A stretch of DNA of 16,301 nt, taken from positions 1 to 16,301 of the forward strand of contig CAAGJW010000063.1 of the NCBI GenBank assembly GCA_900770215.1. Reading direction: 5' to 3'. Positions 6,262 through 14,372 of this stretch are shown piece by piece. Both the position numbers and the translations under genes were made by a program. The stretch comes from Bacteroidales bacterium. Lineage in GTDB: Bacteria > Bacteroidota > Bacteroidia > Bacteroidales > Muribaculaceae. The notes beneath the pieces were generated by a model, which saw only the letters and a list, made by a program, of their open reading frames with translations, was not told where the DNA came from and ran no database searches. The number at the start of each line of letters is the position of its first letter. Position 1 is the first letter of the stretch.

Positions 6262-8174
6262 TTCTCGTCACCTCCTGTTTTCTTTTTTATCGATTTTCTT
6301 CTCTCGGCATTCCCATCGGTCTTGGCCTGACTAGAAGAAGAGACTCGAGTGTCTTGTTTTGTCAGTGTTTCTACAGTCGTCTTTTTATGGCCTGCTCTTT
6401 TCACCGGCTCATTGATCGACACACTGTCTTCTATGACATAAGGTTGGCTAATCATTGCCCGCATTTCGGGAGAGATCGTCATCACCTCGTAGGGGGCCTT
6501 TGGCCTAAGATTGTCGAACCACTGATAGTCGTCGAGCAACAGATCACTGTTTTTGGCCAAATAAAGAGGTATGACTTTGCCCGACACCTCTGGCCACATT
6601 TTAATTTTCTCGATCTGTTGTCGTTCTTTCATGTCGATGGTGAGATAGCCGCTCTCCGACCTGATGCATTTGTTGTAGGTCGAGTCATTCTCCTGGGGAA
6701 AGAACAAGGCCTTCACATTGCCTATCACTTCGGCTCGCCGCAATTGGGTGTAGGTCGAGTCGTTGCCATCGTCCCTATATTCGGTTATTTTTTCAAAGAA
6801 AGCCTTGATTCTTTTCCCACTCAATTGATTGTAGTAGATTTCGCCCAAATGCTCAACGATGAGCCCCTTGTTGGGCATCAGTGCCCAATCTACGGTGGTG
6901 CTGTCTTTCATGTGCACGTCGATTTCATTGTCGCTCGAGATCTGCCTTGCATCGCTCCACACCACAGGGTGATTATAAAGGTGCAGGATAGAGTCCTTCT
7001 CTGAAAACTTCAGGTATCCGCACAGGCCCTGGATATCAGTTCTGTAGAACCGGGCACCATTGGTTGCTGTCAAGACGCGCTTGGTATCCTTGTGTTCATA
7101 GAAAGTGGTGATTGTGTCGCCATGAAAGAACAAAGTGTCGGGCTTCACATTTTTGCGCTTGTTCTCCTTGCTGTACACGCGAGCCAGAGCCTGTCGTGTT
7201 GCATAGGACACATGCGAATTTTCATTATGGTAGCCATAGCCACCGGTAAGTATCACATTGTGTTTAGGGTCGTTCACCCTTACATTACCCTCGGCTGTAC
7301 CCTCGCTCTTGTGACGGCTGTAATGTATTTTGTCGCCCTCGAGGGTGCGGTTGTCTTTGGCAAAGAGCTTGGGCTGGTGACCGTCCTTTTTATAGAGAGT
7401 AGCCTCCTCGGTGACAGTGTTGTAGTTGCCGCTGCTGGTAATGATTTTATTCTCTTTGGAAGTGATGACAGTGCGAGTGACGAGAGTGGCCACGTTGTTA
7501 CGAGAATTGTAATTCATGCGATGGGTGTTCATCACATAATTGTCGCGACTGTTAATGAGCTGAACGTCCTGGGTGAAAACGGCCTGATCGGTATTGAAAT
7601 TGTAGGTGCCCACAATCGATGTGAGCACATTCTTGGGATCCTCGAGCCTGCCGCCAGTAGTGTATTTGCCCGTGTTGGTTGCCACATAGTAATCGATAGC
7701 ACTCGAGGTCAACGTCTTGTCGTCCTTGGTAATGCTCACGTTGCCCACGAGATTCACCACCTCGCGGTTCCCATCGTAGTGCAGGTTGTCGGACCGCCCG
7801 CTGAGATGATCGGCACGTTCCATTCTCACATTTCCATAGGCATCGATCGAATTGGCTCTGTCGTAGTAATGGGCACTGTCACAATACAGATGCATGTCGC
7901 CACGAGTAAACTCGATGTTGCCTTTCAGGATGATATAGCTGCTTTCTACAGCGCCATTAGGCCCTGAAATCATTGAGTCGGCCCGCTCAAGAAACACTTT
8001 GTTGGGCTGGAAACGATTGGCTTGCGGTATTTCGGGCCTGTACACATGGGGCTGTGGAGTTTTTCTCTGGGCAGTAGCACCTAAAGGTAACACGGTCAAA
8101 AGAATCAAAAGGCATAAGCAGCCTATAGCAGTCTTATGCCTCGCGATTGTAGTATGTTGTTGATAAAAGTTCAC
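6258..8174 (-). CDS. OstA-like protein (LptA/LptD N-terminal-like fold), periplasmic
   Basis: A 638-residue exported protein. A signal peptide covers about 1-35, with a hydrophobic core CLCLLILLTVLP and a likely cut after ATA before Gln36. From about 76 onward it is made of short beta repeats typical of the OstA/LptA fold (YIILKGNIEF, LYCDSAHYYD, AYGNVRME, VNLVGNVSI), the fold that carries lipopolysaccharide across the periplasm. It is much longer than E. coli LptA, as usual for Bacteroidota OstA-like proteins, and ends in a Lys/Ser-rich tail. The start is a GTG, 20 bases after the surA stop; no ATG gives an intact signal peptide. It ends in a 4-base overlap with mutL. Its place beside surA suggests co-production of outer-membrane assembly factors. 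The exact role in LPS transport is inferred. Confidence 0.85.
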   Translation of the reverse strand: MNFYQQHTTIARHKTAIGCLCLLILLTVLPLGATAQRKTPQPHVYRPEIPQANRFQPNKVFLERADSMISGPNGAVESSYIILKGNIEFTRGDMHLYCDSAHYYDRANSIDAYGNVRMERADHLSGRSDNLHYDGNREVVNLVGNVSITKDDKTLTSSAIDYYVATNTGKYTTGGRLEDPKNVLTSIVGTYNFNTDQAVFTQDVQLINSRDNYVMNTHRMNYNSRNNVATLVTRTVITSKENKIITSSGNYNTVTEEATLYKKDGHQPKLFAKDNRTLEGDKIHYSRHKSEGTAEGNVRVNDPKHNVILTGGYGYHNENSHVSYATRQALARVYSKENKRKNVKPDTLFFHGDTITTFYEHKDTKRVLTATNGARFYRTDIQGLCGYLKFSEKDSILHLYNHPVVWSDARQISSDNEIDVHMKDSTTVDWALMPNKGLIVEHLGEIYYNQLSGKRIKAFFEKITEYRDDGNDSTYTQLRRAEVIGNVKALFFPQENDSTYNKCIRSESGYLTIDMKERQQIEKIKMWPEVSGKVIPLYLAKNSDLLLDDYQWFDNLRPKAPYEVMTISPEMRAMISQPYVIEDSVSINEPVKRAGHKKTTVETLTKQDTRVSSSSQAKTDGNAERRKSIKKKTGGDEK

Positions 8175-8194
8175 TCGCTTGTTGTGTGACGATT

Positions 8195-9550
8195 TTATTT
8201 CTTCATCCAGTTGTATTTGAACTCGCAGTTGCGCCAGCCGTCTTCGATATACACGTAGGTCTTCTTTTGCTTTTCCTTCACCCAGTTTTCTATGATTTGC
8301 TGCTTTTTCTTGTCCTCATACATGTCCTTGATCTTTTGGTAGTCTTCGGCCAAGTCAGCCCTGTGCCCATCGATGCGTTTCACAAGCTTTACCATTGCCA
8401 CCTGCTGCCGGTTGGTCTTCTCGTTCATCATAATGAAGGGAGATGAAATCTCGCCTTCTTTGAGTTTATCGACAGTCTTGCCCACTTCCTGAGGCAGGTC
8501 GGCCATTTCAAAACGATTGGTACGTGTCTTCTCGTTCAGCATGAGACCGTTGTTGTTTTTCGAGTCTTTGTCTTGCGACACATACATGGCAGCCTCCTCA
8601 AAGGTGAATTTCTTGCGATCGATGTCGGCTTTCAGCGAGTCAAGCTTCACCACTGCCGAGTCAAGGTCTTTCTGGCTCACCTTGGGGCGAAGTAGGATGT
8701 GACGCGTGTTGATGCGGTCGCCACGTTTCTCGATGAGCTGGATGATGTGGTAACCAAACTCGGTTTCCACGATTTTACTCACTTTTTTGGGGTCGCTCAG
8801 ATTGAAAGCCACGTTGGCATACTCAGGGTCAAGCTCAGCCTTGCTTCTGAAACCTATCTCGCCGCCATAGGCCGACGAGCCGTCTTCGCTGTAAAGAATG
8901 GCGAGTGTTGAGAAATCGGCCTCGCCATTGTTCACCTTTTTTGCGTAGTCGCGCAAGCGTGCCTTCACCTCATCAATTTCTTGCTGGGGGATGATTGGAT
9001 TTATAGTGATGATTTCAACCTCGACCTCTTTAGGAATGTAAGGTAGGGAATCCTTGGGCAACTCGTTGTAGTATTTTCTCACGTCGGCAGGTGTGGCTTT
9101 CACATCCTTGGTGAGATTGCTCTGCACTTGCTGTATGGTGTATTGGTCGCGTATTGTGTTGATGAGCTGCTCCCGCAACTCTGGCATAGGCTTGCGGAAG
9201 TATTCCTCGACTTTTTCTTTCGACCCGAGGTTGGCAATAAAATAGTTGATACGGGCATCCACAGCTTGCTGCACCATGGAGTTCTGCACTTCTACCGTGT
9301 CGATTTTGGCCTGGTGCAAAAACAATTTCTCAATTGCCATGCGCTCGGGGATGACGCAATAAGGATTGCCGTCGATATCGGCACGCTCATAAAGCGCTTG
9401 TTGATACTGCTCTTCAATCTCCGATTTATAAATGGGTTCATCTCCCACTACCCATGCCACTTCCTCGGCAACGTTATTTTGTGCGCTGGCCATCAAGCTC
9501 ATAGCGAAGAAGCAGAGGCAGGATGCAAAGAATTTAAATTTCACGTTCAA
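8195..9550 (-). CDS. surA: Periplasmic peptidyl-prolyl isomerase, SurA type
   Basis: A 451-residue exported chaperone. A signal peptide (1-23, cut after ASA) is followed by a SurA-like N-terminal helical region (about 28-170), a first parvulin domain (about 176-275; SEDGSSAYGGEIGF, then FGYHIIQL) and a more divergent second parvulin domain (about 280-392; RHILLRP, NGLMLNE), then a charged helical tail. SurA proteins accept unfolded outer-membrane proteins from the Sec machinery and hand them to the BAM complex. First gene of the operon with ostA, mutL and the PHP phosphatase. A candidate promoter lies at 9625-9655. The symbol is by family similarity; Bacteroidota carry several related isomerases, so exact orthology to E. 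coli SurA is not certain. Confidence 0.88.
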   Translation of the reverse strand: MNVKFKFFASCLCFFAMSLMASAQNNVAEEVAWVVGDEPIYKSEIEEQYQQALYERADIDGNPYCVIPERMAIEKLFLHQAKIDTVEVQNSMVQQAVDARINYFIANLGSKEKVEEYFRKPMPELREQLINTIRDQYTIQQVQSNLTKDVKATPADVRKYYNELPKDSLPYIPKEVEVEIITINPIIPQQEIDEVKARLRDYAKKVNNGEADFSTLAILYSEDGSSAYGGEIGFRSKAELDPEYANVAFNLSDPKKVSKIVETEFGYHIIQLIEKRGDRINTRHILLRPKVSQKDLDSAVVKLDSLKADIDRKKFTFEEAAMYVSQDKDSKNNNGLMLNEKTRTNRFEMADLPQEVGKTVDKLKEGEISSPFIMMNEKTNRQQVAMVKLVKRIDGHRADLAEDYQKIKDMYEDKKKQQIIENWVKEKQKKTYVYIEDGWRNCEFKYNWMKK

Positions 9551-9624
9551 TTTGTTTTACTGTTATGTGCCTAAATTTAACGACATCCTATGGCATGGCA
9601 TGCCACACCAAGTGAGTCTTAGTG

Positions 9625-9655
9625 CAAATTTCTACATTTTTGTCCACTTGACAAA
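9625..9655 (-). promoter_or_regulatory. Candidate promoter of the surA-ostA-mutL operon
   Basis: On the minus strand, TTTG (9655-9652) is followed after 19 bases by GAAATTTG (9632-9625), one mismatch from TAnnTTTG. Transcription would begin near 9618, giving a 5' leader of about 68 bases before the surA ATG. The terminator-like hairpin at 9706-9753 separates it from the gene upstream. Confidence 0.5.
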
Positions 9656-9705
9656 ATCTTATTGCTTTAATTATCCTTTAATTCCTTTATTTCTATTAAC
9701 GAAGA

Positions 9706-9753
9706 ATAGTAAATGGCCTTTTCCAGCGACTGCCGGAAAGGGCCATTTACTAT
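9706..9753 (-). terminator. Strong hairpin, terminator of the upstream parvulin gene
   Basis: ATAGTAAATGGCC (9706-9718) pairs perfectly with GGCCATTTACTAT (9741-9753). The stem continues inward through six more pairs (one G-T) to a 10-base loop, about 19 base pairs in all. It begins 32 bases past the stop codon of the leftward gene ending at 9785. No long T-run follows, but the sequence beyond is A/T-rich. Confidence 0.65.
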
Positions 9754-9784
9754 CATATAGCTGTTGAAAATGTGGTTTAGTAAA

Positions 9785-11719
9785 TCACAGCGGCTTTACT
9801 TGTTTCAACACTTTCTTGTCGATTACCACAGGGTACTTGGCATGAAGTTCCTTTTCCCACTTCTGCTCGAGAACGTCTTGGTAGTCGCTGGTGACCTGTC
9901 CCTTGACATCGGCCACGTCGCGGGGTTGGTTATACACCTCGCCTTGACCCGGGAGAACAAAACTCACAGGATACTTGTCGGCTTTGGGGGCAGGACCGTT
10001 GAACACCACGTGGTCGACGAGTTCGTTTTCGCCTTGGGCAAAGAACATGCGTTGCATTCTTATCTTCTGGCCATACTTGTGATGCAAAGCCTCGGTGAGC
10101 GTGTCGTTTTTCTCTCCCAACTTTGCAATATCGGCTTTCACTGCCTGCGCGACCGAGTCGTTAAGTGCCGACAAGATGATGCCTCTGAAATGAGGCTTAT
10201 CCCAAGTATACTTGCCGCGGTTGGCTTCAAAGTAATTTTTCAGCCCTGTTGTATCATTGCTTGCACCTTGCCACACCTTGCGATTGCTGATTTCAAACAA
10301 CAGCATGCCGTCGCGATACTCGTTGAGCAGGTTGCGGTATCCCTGGTTGTCGTTGATGAGATTGTCGATGTAGTACTGGAATATCACCTTGTTGGCATAA
10401 GGCTCTACCTGGCTGCTGATATAGCCGGCTGCCGACTCATTGTTGAGCTGGGCCTTGGGGTTGACCATACCGGCAAGAACCGACGCAGCAACCTTCTGCT
10501 TGGCATAGGTGAAAATGGGATAAGTCGACTTGGCAAGCACTCCAGCCACAAAGGCCGAATCATAGGCACCATGCTTGTTGAGCTCCTTGAGCAGATAGTT
10601 TCTGAATCCCTTGTCGTCGGCCTTGTAGCCATAGAGCTTCTTCACCTCCTCGATCTTGGCATCTTGTGCCATCGTGGAGCGCTCGTCCTGCTGAATTTGG
10701 GCATCGATAGTCTTCTTGGCCTCTTCAAAGGAGGGGACGCCCTTGTGCGACAGCTTCTTCACAATGTGGTAGCCATAGGCTGTTTCAAAGGGTTGGGAAA
10801 TTTCCCCGTCGGCGAGTGCATAGGATGTCTTCTCAAATTGCGGCACCATGCGATTGACGCCAAACCAGGGCAGCTTGCCTCCATTCTTGGCCGACCCTGG
10901 ATCTTGGGATTTAGCCTTGGCCATTTCCTCAAAATTGGCACCATGCTTGACAGCAGTGTAAATTGAGTCGATCCTCTGCTTTACGGCTGCCTTGGCACTG
11001 TCGTTGGCATTGCGAGGGAAGAGCAGCAGAATGTGCTCTACAAGCACTTGTCCAGGATCGTCGCGGCGATTATTCACCCTGATGAGGTGATTGCCAAAGT
11101 CGGTGCGGAAAGGCCTGCATATTTGTCCCACCGGGGTATTGTAGGCAGTATACTCCCACACATAGGGGAACATGCCCGAAGCAATATAGCCATAGTGGCC
11201 TCCATTGTTTTTCACCGAAGGATCGATTGAGTATTTCCTGGCCAGTTCATCCCAGCTTTGTCCACTCTCGACGCACTTTTTAATACTGTCGAGGCGGGCT
11301 TGGTATTTCTCATTATCAGCTTTGTCGCGGCCCAAAGGAAGCATGATGTGATCGACATCGACATTGGTTCTCATTCGCTCATAAGCTTCGCGCTCGAGAC
11401 GCTGATTTACCGTAGTGTCGACAAGGTAATTTTTCACTATATCAGCCTTATAGCCGTTGAATTCAGCCTTAAATGCGGCCGAAGTGTCGATGCGTGCTGC
11501 TTCGGCATCGGCTACCTTGAGCTTATAGTTCACAAAGCGGGTTAAGTAATCGTCGAGAGATTCCTTTTGAACTTGTTGCTGACTGTTTTTATTGTAAAGG
11601 TATTCAAATTCCGACAAATGGATATCTTTTCCATTGATCTTCATGAGAACCGGGTCTTTGGCTAAGGCCACCATACATGCAGTTGCAATAAAGGCACAAG
11701 TCAAAAATTTGAGTTTCAT
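9785..11719 (-). CDS. Peptidyl-prolyl isomerase with two parvulin domains (PpiC/PpiD/SurA-like)
   Basis: A 644-residue exported protein. A signal peptide covers 1-20 (core FLTCAFIATACMVALA, cut before Lys21-Asp). A chaperone-like helical part (about 25-115) is followed by two parvulin domains: about 119-216 (DVDHIMLPL, NNGGHYGYI, FGNHLIRV) and about 225-324 (VEHILLLFP, NGGKLPWFG, YGYHIVKKL). A long C-terminal region (about 330-640) has no motif I recognise. It has no clear membrane anchor after the signal peptide, unlike E. coli PpiD, so it is probably periplasmic. It stands between guaB and the surA operon and may act with SurA on outer-membrane proteins. Both flanks carry their own signals, so it may be transcribed alone. 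Confidence 0.85.
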   Translation of the reverse strand: MKLKFLTCAFIATACMVALAKDPVLMKINGKDIHLSEFEYLYNKNSQQQVQKESLDDYLTRFVNYKLKVADAEAARIDTSAAFKAEFNGYKADIVKNYLVDTTVNQRLEREAYERMRTNVDVDHIMLPLGRDKADNEKYQARLDSIKKCVESGQSWDELARKYSIDPSVKNNGGHYGYIASGMFPYVWEYTAYNTPVGQICRPFRTDFGNHLIRVNNRRDDPGQVLVEHILLLFPRNANDSAKAAVKQRIDSIYTAVKHGANFEEMAKAKSQDPGSAKNGGKLPWFGVNRMVPQFEKTSYALADGEISQPFETAYGYHIVKKLSHKGVPSFEEAKKTIDAQIQQDERSTMAQDAKIEEVKKLYGYKADDKGFRNYLLKELNKHGAYDSAFVAGVLAKSTYPIFTYAKQKVAASVLAGMVNPKAQLNNESAAGYISSQVEPYANKVIFQYYIDNLINDNQGYRNLLNEYRDGMLLFEISNRKVWQGASNDTTGLKNYFEANRGKYTWDKPHFRGIILSALNDSVAQAVKADIAKLGEKNDTLTEALHHKYGQKIRMQRMFFAQGENELVDHVVFNGPAPKADKYPVSFVLPGQGEVYNQPRDVADVKGQVTSDYQDVLEQKWEKELHAKYPVVIDKKVLKQVKPL

Positions 11720-11737
11720 AATTGTGTTTTATCTGTT

Positions 11738-11769
11738 CAATATTAATATTTACAAATTGGCAATACAAA
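11738..11769 (-). promoter_or_regulatory. Candidate promoter of the second parvulin gene
   Basis: On the minus strand, TTTG (11769-11766) is followed after 20 bases by TAATATTG (11745-11738), one mismatch from the -7 consensus. The start of transcription would lie near 11731, giving a very short leader of about 12 bases before the ATG. The 106-base guaB spacer holds no convincing terminator, so read-through from guaB is possible as well. Confidence 0.4.
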
Positions 11770-11825
11770 GTTTCTAACGCGAGAAAACACGTTTAAGTAT
11801 TAACCAGTAGAAATATTTAGAAATA

Positions 11826-13298
11826 TTAACTGCGGCTATAGTTGGGAGCCTCGCTTGTGATTGTGACATCGTGAGGATGGCTCTCATTGACGCCCGCATT
11901 GGTAATGCGCACAAACTGGGCATGATGCAAGTCGTCGATCGTAGCAGCTCCGCAATAGCCCATGCCGGCACGCAGACCGCCCAGCATTTGGTACACCACC
12001 TCATAGAGTGTACCCTTGTAAGGCACACGAGCGGCAATGCCCTCGGGCACGAGTTTCTTGGCCTCGGTCACATCGTTCTGGAAATAGCGGTCCTTCGACC
12101 CCTTTTCCATAGCCTCGAGCGAGCCCATGCCTCGATAAGCCTTGTACTTGCGCCCGTTGAAAATGATCGTATCGCCTGGCGACTCCTCAACACCGGCAAA
12201 CATGCCTCCAAGCATCACCGAATAGGCACCTGCAGCCAGAGCCTTGACAATGTCGCCCGAATAGCGTATACCGCCATCGGCAATCAGCGGCACGCCGGTA
12301 CCCTCAAGCGCCTTGGCCACATCATAGACAGCGCTCAATTGCGGCACACCTATGCCGGCAATAATGCGTGTAGTGCATATCGAGCCAGGGCCAATGCCCA
12401 CCTTTACTGCATCGGCGCCGTTTTCCACAAGATATTTGGCAGCCTCGCCCGTTGCAATATTGCCAACTACAACATCGACCTGTGGGAAGGATTCCTTCAC
12501 CTGGTGCAAAGTGTTTACAACGCCCTTGCTATGACCGTGTGCCGTGTCGATCACAATGGCATCGACCCCGGCATCGACAAGTGCCTCGGCACGCTGAAGA
12601 CTGTCGGCAGTAACGCCAATGCCAGCAGCCACTCGCAACCGACCCAGCGCATCCTTGCAAGCATTGGGCTTATCTTTGGCCTTGGTGATATCTTTGTAGG
12701 TCACGAGCCCTATGAGCTTGCCTTCCTTGTCTACGACTGGCAATTTTTCAATTTTGTAGGTTTGCAGTATTTTGGCAGCCTCCTCAAGATTGGTGGTTGA
12801 ATTGGTAGTGACAAGATGGTCCTTGGTCATCACTTCATCGATTTTGCGCTCCATGTTGTCCTCAAAACGCAAGTCTCGATTGGTGACAATGCCCACAAGC
12901 TTCTTGTTTTCGTCGACCACAGGAATTCCACCTATGTGATATCCCTTCATTATCTTGAGAGCATCGATGACGCGGCTGCCGCGCTTGATGGTTACAGGGT
13001 CATAGATCATGCCGTTTTCGGCACGCTTCACCGTGTGCACCTGGCGAGCCTGTTCGTCGATGCTCATATTCTTGTGAATAACGCCGATTCCTCCCTCGCG
13101 GGCAATGGCAATAGCAAGTCCCGATTCCGTCACAGTATCCATAGCTGCCGAAATCAGTGGCACATTCAACGTGATATTGCGAGAAAAACGGCTCTGCAAT
13201 TTCACATCTTTAGGCAACACTTCAGAATAAGCAGGAATAAGGAGGACATCGTCAAAGGTGAGTCCTTCCATTTTTACACGATCAGCAATAAATGACAT
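11826..13298 (-). CDS. guaB: Inosine-5'-monophosphate dehydrogenase
   Basis: A 490-residue cytoplasmic enzyme that oxidises IMP to XMP with NAD, the committed step of GMP synthesis. The N-terminal barrel part begins GLTFDDVLLIPAYSEVLP (12-29). Two CBS domains are inserted at about 95-205 (HIGGIPVVDENKKLVGIVT and KIEKLPVVDKEGKLIGLVT); these usually bind adenine or guanine nucleotides for control. The catalytic loop GIGPGSICTTR (301-311) holds the active-site Cys308, followed by the IMP phosphate site (DGGIRYSGDI, 341-350) and the mobile flap (YRGMGSLEAM and EGIAARVPYKG). The ATG at 13298 gives the normal family length; the frame stays open to 13355 but that extension lacks family sequence. A perfect -7 box and a structured leader lie upstream. 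Confidence 0.97.
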   Translation of the reverse strand: MSFIADRVKMEGLTFDDVLLIPAYSEVLPKDVKLQSRFSRNITLNVPLISAAMDTVTESGLAIAIAREGGIGVIHKNMSIDEQARQVHTVKRAENGMIYDPVTIKRGSRVIDALKIMKGYHIGGIPVVDENKKLVGIVTNRDLRFEDNMERKIDEVMTKDHLVTTNSTTNLEEAAKILQTYKIEKLPVVDKEGKLIGLVTYKDITKAKDKPNACKDALGRLRVAAGIGVTADSLQRAEALVDAGVDAIVIDTAHGHSKGVVNTLHQVKESFPQVDVVVGNIATGEAAKYLVENGADAVKVGIGPGSICTTRIIAGIGVPQLSAVYDVAKALEGTGVPLIADGGIRYSGDIVKALAAGAYSVMLGGMFAGVEESPGDTIIFNGRKYKAYRGMGSLEAMEKGSKDRYFQNDVTEAKKLVPEGIAARVPYKGTLYEVVYQMLGGLRAGMGYCGAATIDDLHHAQFVRITNAGVNESHPHDVTITSEAPNYSRS

Positions 13299-13338
13299 AT
13301 ATATAGTTGTTAAAAAAATGAATTCCCAATGCCCGGAA

Positions 13339-13372
13339 GCAGTACAAGGCCACACTATAGTGATGATACTGC
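13339..13372 (-). promoter_or_regulatory. Nested inverted repeats in the guaB leader
   Basis: GCAGTA (13339-13344) pairs with TACTGC (13367-13372), enclosing the perfect palindrome CACTATAGTG (13353-13362). The element lies between the proposed guaB transcription start (about 13381) and the ATG at 13298, so it would be part of the mRNA leader. It could be an operator for a dimeric regulator or an RNA structure. No known riboswitch is recognised. Confidence 0.35.
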
Positions 13373-13387
13373 ATCATTTATTGCGCA

Positions 13388-13395
13388 CAAATTTA
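13388..13395 (-). promoter_or_regulatory. Candidate guaB -7 box TAAATTTG
   Basis: The minus strand reads TAAATTTG, matching all fixed positions of TAnnTTTG. No good TTG is found 19-21 bases upstream. Transcription would start near 13381, leaving a leader of about 83 bases that contains the nested inverted repeats. Confidence 0.5.
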
Positions 13396-13584
13396 CACAT
13401 TTTTCTGGAAATTACCATAGGGCGAACTTAAATTTTACAGCACTCTTACACACTTTTTTTGCGCTACCGTATTGTCACACAACTCATAATGCGGTACCAA
13501 GATGGGGCAAAGATGTGCCGTAATCGTTTTAAAGAGATAATAAAAGGCAATGTCACGACGTTAAAAACAAAAATAAACATTGTC

Positions 13585-14208
13585 ATGAAAGTATTGTTGA
13601 TCAACGGCAGTCCGCATGTGAAAGGGTGCACAGCGACTGCACTCGAAGAAGTAGCCCACACCTTAAATGAATGCGGCATTGAAACAAAGACATCGTGGAT
13701 AGGTGCCCGCCCCATTTCGGGCTGTGTAGCATGCCATCAATGCCGCGCTACAGGGCAATGCGTGTTTAACAACGACATGGTCAATATCGTAGCTGCCGAG
13801 GCAAGTGACTGCGACGGCTTCATCTTTGGCACTCCTGTGTATTATGCAAGTCCCAATGGCATGCTGCTCTCGTTTATGGACCGCTTGTTTTACTCGGCAG
13901 GTGAGAAATTGGCATTCAAGCCGGCAGCTTGCGTGGTGAGCTGCCGACGTGGCGGAGCTACGGCATCATTTGATGTAGTCAACAAGTATTTTTCGATCAA
14001 CAACATGCCCATTGTCACGTCACAATACTGGAATCAAGTGCACGGCAACACTCCCGCCGAGGTGAAACAAGACGCCGAGGGCCTGCAGACCATGCGCACG
14101 CTTGCCCGCAACATGGCATGGATGCTCAGGTGCATAGAGGCAGGCAAGGCCCAAGGGGTGAGTCATCCAGAGCTGGAGCCCTGGCAAAGCACAAATTTCA
14201 TAAGGTGA
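13585..14208 (+). CDS. Flavodoxin-fold NAD(P)H-dependent oxidoreductase, iron-sulfur flavoprotein-like
   Basis: A 207-residue cytoplasmic protein of the NADPH-dependent FMN reductase/iron-sulfur flavoprotein group. The N-terminal strand and phosphate loop (LLINGSPHVKGCT, 4-16) bind FMN, and a second FMN contact is GTPVYYASPNG (82-92). Between them lie four cysteines, C47-x2-C50-x2-C53-x5-C59. This fits the compact Cys motif of Isf-type flavoproteins that hold a 4Fe-4S cluster, though many relatives in this group keep only some of these residues. The physiological electron donor and acceptor are unknown. The ATG at 13585 is chosen because it directly precedes the first beta strand; the open frame upstream to 13459 has no family sequence. 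Divergent from guaB; no confident promoter seen. Confidence 0.82.
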   Translation: MKVLLINGSPHVKGCTATALEEVAHTLNECGIETKTSWIGARPISGCVACHQCRATGQCVFNNDMVNIVAAEASDCDGFIFGTPVYYASPNGMLLSFMDRLFYSAGEKLAFKPAACVVSCRRGGATASFDVVNKYFSINNMPIVTSQYWNQVHGNTPAEVKQDAEGLQTMRTLARNMAWMLRCIEAGKAQGVSHPELEPWQSTNFIR

Positions 14209-14326
14209 ATCGAGCACACACATGGATCGCACTTCACAACCATGTTACTCTTCTGTCCTCATCAACGAGCCCAGGGGAAAAACGTTTTTTGGGGCAATTT
14301 TGGATTTCTGCGTGCCAAAAAATTCT

Positions 14327-14334
14327 TAATTTTG
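14327..14334 (+). promoter_or_regulatory. Candidate -7 box TAATTTTG for the M15-like lipoprotein gene
   Basis: TAATTTTG matches the full -7 consensus. Transcription would start near 14341, about 32 bases before the ATG at 14373. A TTTG at 14299-14302 is 24 bases upstream, slightly too far to be an ideal -33 element. The 164-base gap to the preceding gene shows no strong terminator. Confidence 0.5.
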
Positions 14335-14372
14335 CAGGAAAGATACACACTACAGGTTTACTATAGTCAACA

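Noticed and set aside
9764..10966. Long open frame (400 codons) on the plus strand opposite the second parvulin gene
   Set aside because: It lies wholly antisense to a gene with clear domains, has no family motifs and its openness follows from the codon use of the opposite strand.
11809..11827. Tandem AGAAATATT at the end of guaB
   Set aside because: Two A/T-rich 9-mers overlapping the stop codon; low complexity and no hairpin.
11871..12800. Long open frame (309 codons) on the plus strand opposite guaB
   Set aside because: Antisense shadow of a highly conserved gene; no recognisable protein features.
14172..14205. Glu-Pro-Trp-Gln near the C-terminus of the flavoprotein, similar to the micro-ORF head
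   Set aside because: Only three to four residues match, the codons differ, and there is no ATG; most likely coincidence.
14278..14289. Palindrome AAAAACGTTTTT after the flavoprotein gene
   Set aside because: Almost pure A/T with no loop or GC stem, so it is neither a convincing terminator nor a clear operator.
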